Part shown: positions 20,601-29,448 of the stretch, one piece after another
Numbering within the stretch: the first letter of the stretch is position 1
Layout of the letters: each line of letters begins with the position of its first letter
NCBI GenBank assembly: GCA_944319795.1
Contig: CALUFA010000007.1
Coordinates: forward strand, 1 to 64,000
DNA: 64,000 bases
Origin: an uncultured Prevotella sp.
Lineage (GTDB): Bacteria > Bacteroidota > Bacteroidia > Bacteroidales > Bacteroidaceae
Reading direction: 5' to 3'
Notes under the pieces: generated by a model
What the model was told of the DNA's origin: nothing
The model's input: only the letters and a program-made list of their open reading frames with translations
Databases searched by the model: none
Made by a program: the position numbers and the translations under genes

Positions 20601-21008
20601 ATGACCGTACAAAAAGAAATCACACTAAAAGCAAGGGGAAGGGGCTTCCACCTTGTCACGGACGAAATTACCAGCCAACTGCCGCCGCTTCCGCAAACGG
20701 GCCTTCTCAATTTGTTCGTAAAGCACACCAGTTGCGGACTATGCATCAACGAAAACGCCGACCCCGACGTGCGCACCGACATGGAAAGCATATTCAACAA
20801 GCTCGTGCCTGAGAACCAGCCTTATTACACGCATACCCTCGAAGGCCGCGACGACATGCCGGCGCATGCAAAATCCGTCATATCCGGCGTAAGCCTCAAC
20901 ATACCTATTACAAACGGGCGGCTCAACCTCGGAACATGGCAGGGCATATACCTATGCGAATACCGCAATCATGGTGGAAACAGACGGATCGTGGCAACTG
21001 TATTATAA
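20601..21008 (+). CDS. YjbQ family protein
   Basis: A 135-residue enzyme of the YjbQ/UPF0047 family, annotated in other organisms as having secondary thiamine-phosphate synthase activity; the true role is unclear. Visible family motifs are HTSCGLCINENADPDV, RTDME and the conserved histidine region HTLEGRDDMPAHAKS, followed by the strand GRLNLGTWQGIYLCEYR. A TAACTTTG -7 box at 20565-20572 lacks a good -33. It stands alone and converges on the SLC13 gene across a repeat-filled gap. Confidence 0.88.
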   Translation: MTVQKEITLKARGRGFHLVTDEITSQLPPLPQTGLLNLFVKHTSCGLCINENADPDVRTDMESIFNKLVPENQPYYTHTLEGRDDMPAHAKSVISGVSLNIPITNGRLNLGTWQGIYLCEYRNHGGNRRIVATVL

Positions 21009-21024
21009 CGCGAGTTCAGCATAA
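21007..21024 (+). repeat. solo end sequence of the MITE-like family
   Basis: AACGCGAGTTCAGCATAA resembles the terminal inverted repeats at 58768 (AACGTCAGTTCGGCATAA) and 59110. No partner end was found nearby. It overlaps the yjbQ stop codon. Confidence 0.5.
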
Positions 21025-21049
21025 ATATAAATGGACATTCATATTTTTC

Positions 21050-21130
21050 AAAAAGCATCCGTTTGAAGTGCAAAAGGCAACCTCTTGATATGTAATAAGC
21101 ATCTTTTTGCATAGTGAAAGGATGCCTTTT
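21050..21130. repeat. 22-bp-period palindromic array (copy 2, clear)
   Basis: Units start at 21050, 21072, 21094 and 21116, exactly 22 apart. They read AAAAAGCATCCGTTT, AAAAGGCAACCTCTT, AATAAGCATCTTTTT and GAAAGGATGCCTTTT. Units 1 and 3 are near inverted copies of unit 4. It lies 42 bases after yjbQ and about 50 bases before nested palindrome B. Confidence 0.75.
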
Positions 21131-21181
21131 AGGAAAGCGGAAAGGAATGTGCTAAAAGTATTTTTATTAAGCGTATTTTAC

Positions 21182-21365
21182 CGTCACAATGTCACAATAG
21201 TACGTATGCCATTGTAAGCCAATACGTTACGACGTGACATTAAGTTCATGCGACTTTCACCACTGTCACACGCACATGTGACGGTGGTGAAAGTCGCATG
21301 AACTTAATGTCACCGCATAACAATTTGGTTGTCAGCACGTTGCATGGATTTGTGACATTGTGACG
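21182..21365. repeat. nested palindrome element, copy B
   Basis: The outer arms are CGTCACAATGTCACAA (21182-21197) and its exact complement (21350-21365). A perfect 30-bp inner inverted repeat spans 21234-21263 and 21284-21313, starting GTGACATTAAG and ending CTTAATGTCAC. The 20-base centre is itself largely palindromic (GTCACA/TGTGAC). It has the same architecture as copies A and C. It lies between the convergent yjbQ and SLC13 genes. Confidence 0.9.
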
Positions 21366-21382
21366 ATAAAATGCGGTTTAGA

Positions 21383-23239
21383 TTATAACGGGAACAGCAG
21401 CGGAAGCACGAACACCATGACGATGCCCATGATAAGCTGAAGGGGCAAACCAACCTTGACGTAATCCATGAACGTATAACGACCGGCCTGCATCACCAGC
21501 GCGTTAGGCGGGGTTGAGAACGGCGAGGCGAAACACATGCTTGCGCCCAACGCCACGGCAAACAAGAACGGATAAGGACTGAGCCCACTCTCTACGGCCG
21601 ACGTCAATGCTATCGGCGACATAAGCACGGCCGTGGCCGTGTTGCTTATGAACATTGTAAGCAACGAAGTAGTAAAATATATTCCGGCAAGCAGCACATA
21701 CGGGCCGTAACCTCCGAGGCCGCTGACGAGCGAATGGGATATGGCCGCCGACGCACCGGTCTTCTCCAAGGCCACCGACATCGGCAACATCGCCGCTATG
21801 AGAACCACGCTCTCCCAATTGATCGTCTTATACGCCGCCTCAACGTTACGGAAACATCCCGTCAATACCATTAGCACGGCGGCAATCATGACGGCTGTGA
21901 CAGGAGCTACGGGGATGAAGTCGAACACCATCATCGCTATCATCAACAGCATTATGCAGGCCGCAAGCGGAGCCTTATAGTCGAGCGTAACCTTAGCTGC
22001 CTCTTCGAGCGGCTGGCCAAGCACTACCCAGTTCTCCTCCTCGTTGCTCAACCGGCTGATGTTTGCCCACGTACCCTGCACGAGCAGCACGTCGCCTCCA
22101 TGTAGGCGCACGTCGGCCAAATCTTCCATTATATACTCGCCTTTACGCCTTATGCCTACGACGTTGATGCTGTATTTCGCACGGAAGCCTGATTCTTTCA
22201 ACAGTCGGTTGACAAGGCGCGACGTAGGCAGCAGCACTATCTCGGCTATGCCTATGTCGTAAAAATCCAAACCGCCCTGCCCTTCACCGCCGGTATGGCT
22301 TTTGTCCGGCTCGGCAAGTCCGTATTCCGCAGCGAAACGCACAGCCTGATCCTTTTCACCGGTCAAATAAATTATGTCGCCTTCGTTCAATACCGTCCGC
22401 GGCCCGGCAAGCATTTGGTTGACGTTCTTTATCAGTCCCTTTTGGCGTGTCGTCTCGCGCCTTACCTCCAACACGGTCAGCCCGTAGCGGTTCTGAACGT
22501 CGAGCTCGGCTATCGTCATACCCTTGATTGACGATTCTTGCCCGACGACATACCTCGACAGATTGTCGGCAAGGTGGTACTCGCTTACCAATTGCTCAAG
22601 CGATTTCGCCTTGGCCTTGCCTTTTTCGCCTCCGCCGCCTTTCTTTGCAAGCATCAATTTGCTAAGAGGCAACAATACTATTATGCCGACGGCAATACAA
22701 ATCAGTCCTACGGGCGTGAATGAAAAGAACGACAACGGTTCATATCCGGCATCGGTCAACACATCCTGAATCACAAGGTTCGGCGGAGTACCTATCAGCG
22801 TAAGCATGCCGCCGAGGCTGCTCGCAAAAGCCAACGGCATGAGCAGGCGGCTGGCGTTAATACGCCCCTTTGCCGCAAGGCTTACTACGATAGGCAGCAT
22901 CAGCGCCACCGTGCCGGTGTTACTCACGAAAGCGCCTATCGCCGAAGTTACCACCATGACAAGCAGGAACAAACGCAACTCGCTGTCGCCTGCCAACTTC
23001 ATGATGCGTCCGCTTATCATCTTAGCCAATCCAGTCTGGAATATTGCTCCGCCGACAACGAACAGCCCGACCATCATTATCACCACCGAATTGGAAAAGC
23101 CCGACAATGCCTCGTCTGGGGTCAGTATGCCGAAAACCATAAGCAATATCAGGGCGCAAACGGCCACTACGTCAGAACGGATCTTGCCTATGGCGAAAAA
23201 CAATGCGGAAACCGCAAGAATAACCAATGTCAATATCAT
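21383..23239 (-). CDS. SLC13/DASS-type permease with RCK_C domains
   Basis: Inner-membrane protein of 618 residues with 11-13 hydrophobic segments. The two family halves each carry the hairpin with an SNTGTVALMLP or SNTATAVLMSP motif. The cytoplasmic insert (about 200-400) holds two TrkA-C-like domains (GLTVLEVRRET, FRAKYSINVVGIRR). Members carry dicarboxylates, sulfate or similar anions with Na+; the substrate is not readable here. The leader directly before the start codon is a 9-bp tandem repeat. It converges with yjbQ. Confidence 0.88.
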   Translation of the reverse strand: MILTLVILAVSALFFAIGKIRSDVVAVCALILLMVFGILTPDEALSGFSNSVVIMMVGLFVVGGAIFQTGLAKMISGRIMKLAGDSELRLFLLVMVVTSAIGAFVSNTGTVALMLPIVVSLAAKGRINASRLLMPLAFASSLGGMLTLIGTPPNLVIQDVLTDAGYEPLSFFSFTPVGLICIAVGIIVLLPLSKLMLAKKGGGGEKGKAKAKSLEQLVSEYHLADNLSRYVVGQESSIKGMTIAELDVQNRYGLTVLEVRRETTRQKGLIKNVNQMLAGPRTVLNEGDIIYLTGEKDQAVRFAAEYGLAEPDKSHTGGEGQGGLDFYDIGIAEIVLLPTSRLVNRLLKESGFRAKYSINVVGIRRKGEYIMEDLADVRLHGGDVLLVQGTWANISRLSNEEENWVVLGQPLEEAAKVTLDYKAPLAACIMLLMIAMMVFDFIPVAPVTAVMIAAVLMVLTGCFRNVEAAYKTINWESVVLIAAMLPMSVALEKTGASAAISHSLVSGLGGYGPYVLLAGIYFTTSLLTMFISNTATAVLMSPIALTSAVESGLSPYPFLFAVALGASMCFASPFSTPPNALVMQAGRYTFMDYVKVGLPLQLIMGIVMVFVLPLLFPL

Positions 23240-23245
23240 AATTGT

Positions 23246-23417
23246 GGGGTTGTACGGTTATGAGGTTATGAGGTTATGGGGTTATGAGGTTGTGGGGTTA
23301 TGAGGTTATGAGGTTATGAGGTTATGAGGTTATGAGGTTATGGGGTTATGGGGTTATGGGGTTATGGGGTTATGAGGTTATGGGGTTATGGGGTTATGAG
23401 GTTATGGGGTTGTACGG
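23246..23417. repeat. 9-bp tandem repeat before the SLC13 gene
   Basis: Roughly 17 copies of GTTATGAGG or GTTATGGGG run head to tail. The block is bounded by the direct repeat GGGGTTGTACGG at 23246-23257 and 23406-23417. It ends 7 bases before the permease start codon, so it fills the 5' leader of that gene. The remaining 23418-23587 holds only AT-rich spacer and the tex leader. Confidence 0.9.
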
Positions 23418-23587
23418 TATAAAGTTGTTTCTCACCTCCTCACTTTCTCACCTTCCCTTCGCCTTTGATTCGCAAATTTACTAAATTAATGCAAACAAGC
23501 ATGCCTTAAACATTCTTTTTTACTAACCTTTAACGTCTTTGGGCAAAAAAGCGTAATTTTGCATCATACTAAACGAAAATAAGGACA

Positions 23588-25855
23588 ATGGATATATTTG
23601 CAAAAAAGATAAGCGAAGCACTCAACCTTAACGCACGCAGTGTTGACAACACGCTGCAACTGCTCGACGAAGGTTGCACGATCCCATTCATAAGCCGTTA
23701 CCGCAAGGAACGCACCGGAGGACTCGACGAAGTGCAGATAGCCCGAATAAACGAAATGGGCGAACGCCTGAAAGAAACGGCGAAACGCAAGGAAACGATA
23801 ATAAAGACAATAACTGAACAAAACAAGCTGACGCCCGAACTTGAAAAACGCATCAACGACTGTTGGGACAATACCGAACTTGAGGACATCTACCTGCCAT
23901 ACAAGCCCAAACGCCGGACACGGGCGCAAACAGCACGCGAACGGGGACTCGAGCCGTTGGCCATGACAATCATGATGCAACGCGAGCCGAACCCCGAACA
24001 AGCGGCCGAACGCTTCGTAAAAGGCGAAGTAAAAACCGTGAAGGAAGCAATAAACGGCGCACAAGACATAATAGCCGAAAACATCAGCGAGAACGAACGC
24101 TCACGACAGACGCTGCGCTCGGTTTTCAGGCGAGAAGCCGTGATAACATCTAAATTAAAAGCAAACAGGCAGACGGGAAGACAAGGCACGGAAGACAAGG
24201 CAGCCACCGTTGGCGGCAACTCGCCTGCCGACAAAGCGGAAAAGTACTCTGACTATTTCGATTTCTCCGAACCGCTGCGCCGGCTTCCCTCCCACCGCCT
24301 GCTGGCCATACGCCGGGGCGAAGCCGAAGGGATACTGAAAGTAAGCATATCGCCAGACGACGGCGAATGCGTGGAACGGCTGAAACGGTTCTACGTCAGA
24401 GGATGCAACAAATGCTCGGAACTGGTGGCAGAAGCCGTCGAAGACTCCTACAAGCGCTTGTTGAAGCCGTCGATAGAAACAGAATTTGCCACGCTGAGTA
24501 AAGAGCGCGCCGACGACGAGGCGATAAAAGTATTTGCCGACAACCTACGGCAATTACTCTTAGCCGCCCCGCTCGGGCAAAAGCGGACAATGGGCATCGA
24601 CCCAGGATTCCGCACCGGATGCAAAGTTGTCTGCCTCGACGCCCAAGGCAACCTGCTGCACAACGAGACGATATTTCCCGACTTCTGCCTTAGCGGCAGA
24701 CAAAACGGCAACGCCGCCGAACGAATAAACGACATGATAACCAAATACCGCATAGAGGCCGTCGCCATAGGCAACGGCACGGCAAGCCGTGAAACAGAAT
24801 CGTTCATCAGACAAACACTTCCATCGACTGACGAGTTTTTAAATGACAAGCAGAAGGCAAGGAAAGAGCAGAAAAGCGACAAGGCCAATATCCTAATCAA
24901 CCCGTCTGCCAAAAATATCCAACTATTCGTAGTAAGCGAAGACGGCGCATCGGTATATTCAGCCTCGAAGACGGCACGCGACGAATTTCCCGACAAAGAC
25001 GTAACCGTGCGCGGAGCCGTCAGCATAGCGCGGAGGCTGATGGATCCGCTGGCCGAACTCGTAAAAATCGACCCGAAAAGTATCGGCGTAGGCCAATACC
25101 AGCACGACGTAGACCAAACGAAACTGAAACGCAGCCTCGACATGACAGTTGAGAGCTGCGTAAACTCAGTAGGCGTAAACCTCAACACGGCGAGCAGCCA
25201 CCTCTTGACATACGTCAGCGGACTCGGCCCCACACTCGCCCAAAACATCGTGAACTACCGTGCGACAAACGGCCCGTTCGCCTCGCGCAGCCAGCTTAAG
25301 AAAGTGCCGCGGCTCGGCCCTGCCGCATACGAACAGTGTGCAGGATTCCTACGCATACCCGGAGCCGCGAATCCGCTCGACAACACTGCCGTCCATCCTG
25401 AAAGCTATAAGATAGTAGAGCGCATGGCCGCCGATTGCGGATGCACCGTGGCCGAACTTATCAGCAACAAGGAAAAGCGAAACGGCATCGACCTCGGCCG
25501 TTACGCTACGCCAACGGTAGGCATGCCCACCCTCACCGATATTATGGCCGAGCTCGAAAAACCGGGACTCGACCCACGAGGCCAAGCCGAAGAATTTTCG
25601 TTCGACGACGGCGTGCGTACTATCGACGACCTACGGCCGGGCATGGTGCTGCCGGGCATCGTTACAAACATAACAAACTTCGGCGCGTTCGTCGACATAG
25701 GCGTCCACCAAGACGGACTCGTACACATATCACAACTCGCCGACCGCTACGTCAGCGACCCGCTGCAAGTCGTCAGCCTGCGCCAACACGTCAGCGTGAC
25801 CGTCATCGGCGTCGACCGCAAACGCAACCGAATATCGCTGTCGATGAAGGGGTAA
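23588..25855 (+). CDS. tex: Tex-family RNA-binding transcription accessory protein
   Basis: A 755-residue cytoplasmic protein of the Tex/YhgF family, which binds nucleic acid and affects transcription and translation. In order: N-terminal helical region with PFISRYRKERTGG (about 35-47), YqgF-like RNase H fold (MGIDPGFRTGCKVV, near 335), helix-hairpin-helix repeats (LNTASSHLLTYVSGLGP; SQLKKVPRLGPAAYE), and a C-terminal S1 domain (GIVTNITNFGAFVDIGVHQDG). A -7 box TAATTTTG is at 23554-23561. The length is complete. Confidence 0.93.
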   Translation: MDIFAKKISEALNLNARSVDNTLQLLDEGCTIPFISRYRKERTGGLDEVQIARINEMGERLKETAKRKETIIKTITEQNKLTPELEKRINDCWDNTELEDIYLPYKPKRRTRAQTARERGLEPLAMTIMMQREPNPEQAAERFVKGEVKTVKEAINGAQDIIAENISENERSRQTLRSVFRREAVITSKLKANRQTGRQGTEDKAATVGGNSPADKAEKYSDYFDFSEPLRRLPSHRLLAIRRGEAEGILKVSISPDDGECVERLKRFYVRGCNKCSELVAEAVEDSYKRLLKPSIETEFATLSKERADDEAIKVFADNLRQLLLAAPLGQKRTMGIDPGFRTGCKVVCLDAQGNLLHNETIFPDFCLSGRQNGNAAERINDMITKYRIEAVAIGNGTASRETESFIRQTLPSTDEFLNDKQKARKEQKSDKANILINPSAKNIQLFVVSEDGASVYSASKTARDEFPDKDVTVRGAVSIARRLMDPLAELVKIDPKSIGVGQYQHDVDQTKLKRSLDMTVESCVNSVGVNLNTASSHLLTYVSGLGPTLAQNIVNYRATNGPFASRSQLKKVPRLGPAAYEQCAGFLRIPGAANPLDNTAVHPESYKIVERMAADCGCTVAELISNKEKRNGIDLGRYATPTVGMPTLTDIMAELEKPGLDPRGQAEEFSFDDGVRTIDDLRPGMVLPGIVTNITNFGAFVDIGVHQDGLVHISQLADRYVSDPLQVVSLRQHVSVTVIGVDRKRNRISLSMKG

Positions 25856-25856
25856 A

Positions 25857-26008
25857 TAAAAGGGTGAAAAGGTGAAAAAGTGAAAAAGTGAAAAGGTGAA
25901 AAAGCGATTTTACAGCATATCTCATCGAAATGCTATTTTACCCTTTTACTTTTTTTCACCTTTTCACCCTTTCACTTTTTCACCTTTTTCACCTTTTATT
26001 CACCCTTG
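25857..26008. terminator. purine/pyrimidine inverted simple repeat after tex
   Basis: Direct repeats of GGTGAAAAAGTGAAAA-type words (25861-25905) face TTTTTCACCTTTTCACC-type words (25942-26004). The strands can fold into a long imperfect hairpin between the convergent tex and DUF4923 genes. It probably acts as a two-way terminator. Confidence 0.65.
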
Positions 26009-26010
26009 AA

Positions 26011-26694
26011 TTACTGTTTAACGAGTTTCAGGCCGCACTCAAGCCCGTCCATACCACTGAGCAGCGACGTTGCGGTCTTAAGCGTCGTATTCTGCGATAT
26101 GTCGCCGAGCACGTTCACGTACTCAAGCAATTTCGACACATCCATTACGATCAACAGGTTGTTGCCGTCGAGCTGCGTCGTACCGACTATCTGCGACACG
26201 CGGCCGCCGTACTTAAGTACTATATTCTTGTCCTCAACCGTGTAAGTGCCCTTCACCGTCTTGCCGAGCAGCGCCTGGGTAAAGTTGCCGTCCTCGTCGA
26301 ACGTCATCGTAACGCACCCTTTCTTTACGCCGAAGCCTTCGAGCTTGCTCCTGAGCTTCTCTTCCACGGCCGACGCCGCCAACTTGCCGCCCAAGTTCTT
26401 AAGCGCATTGTCGCCCGTCAGCACAACAGCCGGCTCTTCGTACACCCATGTACCGACAATCTTGTCCTTCGTCGCAACCTTGTCGCCGGAGAAGATGCTC
26501 GTCAAGGCCGAGATTATGCCGCCCTGCTGCCCGTTGTCACTGGACGACCGGTCCTTGTCGGCTGACTCCGTTTTCTCTTTCGCCCCTGACACGACGTTCT
26601 TCAACACATTACCGAGATCAAACTGCGCGTCGGCATCCATGCTGACGGCAAACGCGGCACACAACAGCACGCCCTTCAATAAAAAACTTTTCAT
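26011..26694 (-). CDS. DUF4923 family (lipocalin-like) exported protein
   Basis: A 227-residue exported protein with signal peptide MKSFLLKGVLLCAAFAVSMDADAQ. A Ser/Asp-rich linker is followed by a beta-rich domain (DKIVGTWVYEEPAVV, then GTYTVEDKNIVLKYGG) that resembles the lipocalin-like DUF4923 family of Bacteroidales. Function unknown. It is downstream of the YeiH gene by 56 bases on the same strand and may be co-transcribed. Confidence 0.75.
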   Translation of the reverse strand: MKSFLLKGVLLCAAFAVSMDADAQFDLGNVLKNVVSGAKEKTESADKDRSSSDNGQQGGIISALTSIFSGDKVATKDKIVGTWVYEEPAVVLTGDNALKNLGGKLAASAVEEKLRSKLEGFGVKKGCVTMTFDEDGNFTQALLGKTVKGTYTVEDKNIVLKYGGRVSQIVGTTQLDGNNLLIVMDVSKLLEYVNVLGDISQNTTLKTATSLLSGMDGLECGLKLVKQ

Positions 26695-26750
26695 ATATTA
26701 TTACAAATTCTTAAAATTGTACTACCGTCTTTTAACCACGCAACATGGAA

Positions 26751-27779
26751 TCACCCCAACACAGGTACGAGATACTTGGCCATAAGGTATCCGCCGCCCA
26801 TTAGCCAAACGAACAGGATGAAGGCAAGCACGAACGGCTTCGCCCCGGCCTTCTTAAACTTGTCTATGCTCGTCTCGGCACCGAGGGCCGTCATGGCCAT
26901 CGTCAGCAGGAACGTGTCAAACGTGTTGATGAAACCCACTACGGCAGCCGGCAACAAGCCTAACGAATTGAAACCTATCACCACAAGGAACAACACCGCA
27001 AACCAAGGCAAACGTATCTTGCCGCGCTCACCGCCGCCGTTCTTCAACGCCGCGCGCATTACGCCGTAACTGATTATAATGAGCACGGGCACAAGCATCA
27101 TCACACGTATCATCTTTACGATTATCGCCGAATCAGACACCTCTTTACCCATAGCGTTGCCGGCACCGACCACATGCGCAACCTCGTGCACCGTCGAGCC
27201 GGTGAACACACCCATCTCGCGAGGAGAAAGGTCGAACACGCCGTTGCGGTAAAGCAACGGGTAAACAAACATGGCCAAAGTGCCGAATATCACGACGGTA
27301 GACACGGCCACGGCCGTCTTATAAGGCTTCACGCGGATGGCCGACTCCGTGCCCAGCACGGCCGCCGCCCCGCAAATGGCGCTACCAACCGACGTAAGGA
27401 GCGCTATGCCCCTGTCCATCTTCATAAGCCGCCCTATCAGCACGCCGCCGAGAATGGTCACCGTTACCACCACCGCATCGACCACAATGGCAGCCAACCC
27501 CACATCGGCCACGTTTTGGAACGTCAGCCTGAAACCGTACAGGATGATGCCTATGCGCAAAACGCGCTTCGAACAAAACTGTATGCCCGGCACCCACGTT
27601 TCAGGCAGGTTATTGCGCAGGCTGTTGGCGTAAAGCATGCCGAGGACAATGCCGACAATCATCGGACTTAACGACAGGCTCTTAACAAAGCCCATGCCGC
27701 CTATGTAGAACGCGGCGCACGAAAACAACGCTATAAGCAACACGCCGTGGAGCATGCTGCTACGCTTTTCTGTCAACAT
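26751..27779 (-). CDS. YeiH family putative sulfate exporter
   Basis: Inner-membrane protein of 342 residues with about ten hydrophobic helices. It contains the PF03601 family stretches SPMIVGIVLGMLYAN and GTLAMFVYPLLYR, then FTGSTVHEVAHVVGAG. Family members are annotated as putative sulfate exporters; no direct evidence here. I take the ATG at 27779; the frame can also open with a TTG at 27794. A consensus promoter is just upstream, so it starts a new transcript after the kinase gene. Confidence 0.85.
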   Translation of the reverse strand: MLTEKRSSMLHGVLLIALFSCAAFYIGGMGFVKSLSLSPMIVGIVLGMLYANSLRNNLPETWVPGIQFCSKRVLRIGIILYGFRLTFQNVADVGLAAIVVDAVVVTVTILGGVLIGRLMKMDRGIALLTSVGSAICGAAAVLGTESAIRVKPYKTAVAVSTVVIFGTLAMFVYPLLYRNGVFDLSPREMGVFTGSTVHEVAHVVGAGNAMGKEVSDSAIIVKMIRVMMLVPVLIIISYGVMRAALKNGGGERGKIRLPWFAVLFLVVIGFNSLGLLPAAVVGFINTFDTFLLTMAMTALGAETSIDKFKKAGAKPFVLAFILFVWLMGGGYLMAKYLVPVLG

Positions 27780-27812
27780 ATAAAAAACTTTCAAAAAAAA
27801 CTTTCAACGCCG

Positions 27813-27844
27813 CAAAGGTAATAATTAATTTCCATACGGCCAAA
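27813..27844 (-). promoter_or_regulatory. promoter of the YeiH gene
   Basis: Minus strand: TTTG (27841-27844), 20 bases, TACCTTTG (27813-27820). It overlaps the end of the upstream kinase region and separates the two transcription units. Confidence 0.65.
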
Positions 27845-27862
27845 CAACGGCGCTACGACGCG

Positions 27863-28837
27863 TCAAAATTCAGGCCACGACGCGTAGTCGGCAGCCTCGT
27901 TGCCGTCGGCCGGCGAACCATGCCCGGCAAAAGCGCCCATACCACCGGGAAGCCAGCCACACAGGGTTGAAACCACGACAGCCCCCAACAGGGCGACGAT
28001 AACGCCGAGCACGACAACAGCCCTCCGCTGAGCACGCACACGGGCCATCACCGCCCGCAACGCCCCGACACCGGCCGGGCGCTCGGCCGCATTGCGGCGC
28101 GTACAGACCTCAGCGGCACGCATCATACGCCTGTCGCCCGTAGCTGCAGCCATGTCCCTCATCACCATTCCAAGCGAATACATATCGGAGCGCACGTCGG
28201 CCTTTGCGCCCGGCAACAGCTGTTCGGGAGCGATGTAGCCCGACGTACCGCCCGGCTGTTTCAACATCTCGAAAGCGTCGCTGTCGGCCAAGCTGAAGTC
28301 GACAACCTTTACGTTGTGCCCGTTATGCGTAACCATTATATTTGAAGGTTTCAAATCGCGGTGCACCACCTGCTTGCCGTGCATGTAATCAACGGCCCCG
28401 GCCGCCTGAGCGGCTATCCTGCGGGCCAACGCCCTCGTCAGCGAACCTTCTTTTATAATACTCTCAAGCGTGCAACCGTCAACCCGTTCCATTACGATGA
28501 CCTGACCTAGATCGCCGACATCCTCCATGCCTATAGTCCTACAGATGCACGGATGGTCGAGCTGCAAGCCTATCTCGAACTCCTTGGCCAAAGCCCTGCG
28601 GTACAGCGGCGTGTAAAGATAGTCTGCCTTAAGGCACTTAAGCACGTAAGCCTTGCCGTACCTTGAGGCATAAAAAAGGCGCGTATGCCCATGAGGCGAG
28701 ACATAAAACTCGCGCAAGCCGGCAAACCCGTCGTGCACGCCCACGCCCGCAGCGGCATCAACCTCGTCGTCGATCCGCCCCACATATCCCGACGTCCTTA
28801 CGCCGCCATCGTCATTCACCGCCATCGCCCACAACAT
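27863..28837 (-). CDS. Hanks-type Ser/Thr protein kinase with C-terminal membrane segment
   Basis: A 324-residue eukaryotic-like kinase. Visible motifs: the probable ATP-site lysine K67 (YVLKCLK), Glu in the following helix, HRDLKPSN (159-166), DFS at 180-182 in place of the usual DFG, and APE at 203-205. One hydrophobic helix at about 272-295 anchors it, leaving a short tail. The glycine loop (about 47-57) is poor. The catalytic residues are present, so it may be active despite the DFS change. It overlaps the upstream HTH-like gene by 26 bases, which implies coupling. Targets are unknown; neighbouring envelope proteins are candidates. Confidence 0.85.
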   Translation of the reverse strand: MLWAMAVNDDGGVRTSGYVGRIDDEVDAAAGVGVHDGFAGLREFYVSPHGHTRLFYASRYGKAYVLKCLKADYLYTPLYRRALAKEFEIGLQLDHPCICRTIGMEDVGDLGQVIVMERVDGCTLESIIKEGSLTRALARRIAAQAAGAVDYMHGKQVVHRDLKPSNIMVTHNGHNVKVVDFSLADSDAFEMLKQPGGTSGYIAPEQLLPGAKADVRSDMYSLGMVMRDMAAATGDRRMMRAAEVCTRRNAAERPAGVGALRAVMARVRAQRRAVVVLGVIVALLGAVVVSTLCGWLPGGMGAFAGHGSPADGNEAADYASWPEF

Positions 28838-29390
28838 TAATTATGGTCAAACCACCGTTGCGCCCCGCAACAAACGGAGCGGTGCGCCCACCGTCGCGCT
28901 CGACGTAAGGCAGGTAAAGCGGCTGTTGCTTGATAAAGCATCCGGCCACGAACCGGTCGCCCTGCCTGAGCTTGCTATTGGCCGAAGCTGCCACCTCGTA
29001 AACGCCGCCGCCGAGATAAGCCAAGCGCAAAAGCCTGTTGGGACTCCAGCCGATCTCAACCTCGGCCCCAGGACGCAGCCCGCTGCTTGTAAGCTGGCAA
29101 GCGTCGAAAAACGAGGAGTTATACCTCACGCTCGTCTTCAGCCACGACTTGAATGCCGCGAAATCCTTATGCCCCACATAGCGCGCAAGCACGTCGAGCG
29201 TGCAAGTGCGCGGCTTATGCGTGTCGCCCACATAACCCCACAGGCGCTTCAGCGTCGACGCAGACAAGCGCATGCCCGCCTGGTGGCATACGTGCAGCGA
29301 AAATTCCTCGAAGTCGGTCGTAGTGCCAAGCACACGGCCATACCTACGCTCTACGAGCAGCTTCAGCTCCTCAATCTCAGGTGTTCCCAT
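28812..29390 (-). CDS. HTH-like Bacteroidales protein paired with the kinase
   Basis: A 192-residue cytoplasmic-looking protein without signal peptide. The N-terminal 80 residues carry a pattern I recognise from many Bacteroidales proteins (LSASTLKRLWGYVGD, TLDVLARYVGHKDFAAF), which looks like a helix-turn-helix. The C-terminal part (about 95-190) is beta-rich with GAEVEIGWSPNRLLRL, like a small ligand-binding fold. Its 3' end overlaps the kinase start. It may regulate the locus or be the kinase partner; neither is shown. Confidence 0.6.
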   Translation of the reverse strand: MGTPEIEELKLLVERRYGRVLGTTTDFEEFSLHVCHQAGMRLSASTLKRLWGYVGDTHKPRTCTLDVLARYVGHKDFAAFKSWLKTSVRYNSSFFDACQLTSSGLRPGAEVEIGWSPNRLLRLAYLGGGVYEVAASANSKLRQGDRFVAGCFIKQQPLYLPYVERDGGRTAPFVAGRNGGLTIINVVGDGGE

Positions 29391-29448
29391 ATCATGAATT
29401 TCCTTTCTTACTATTCTACTACTTTTACTACTTAACTACTTAACAAAA

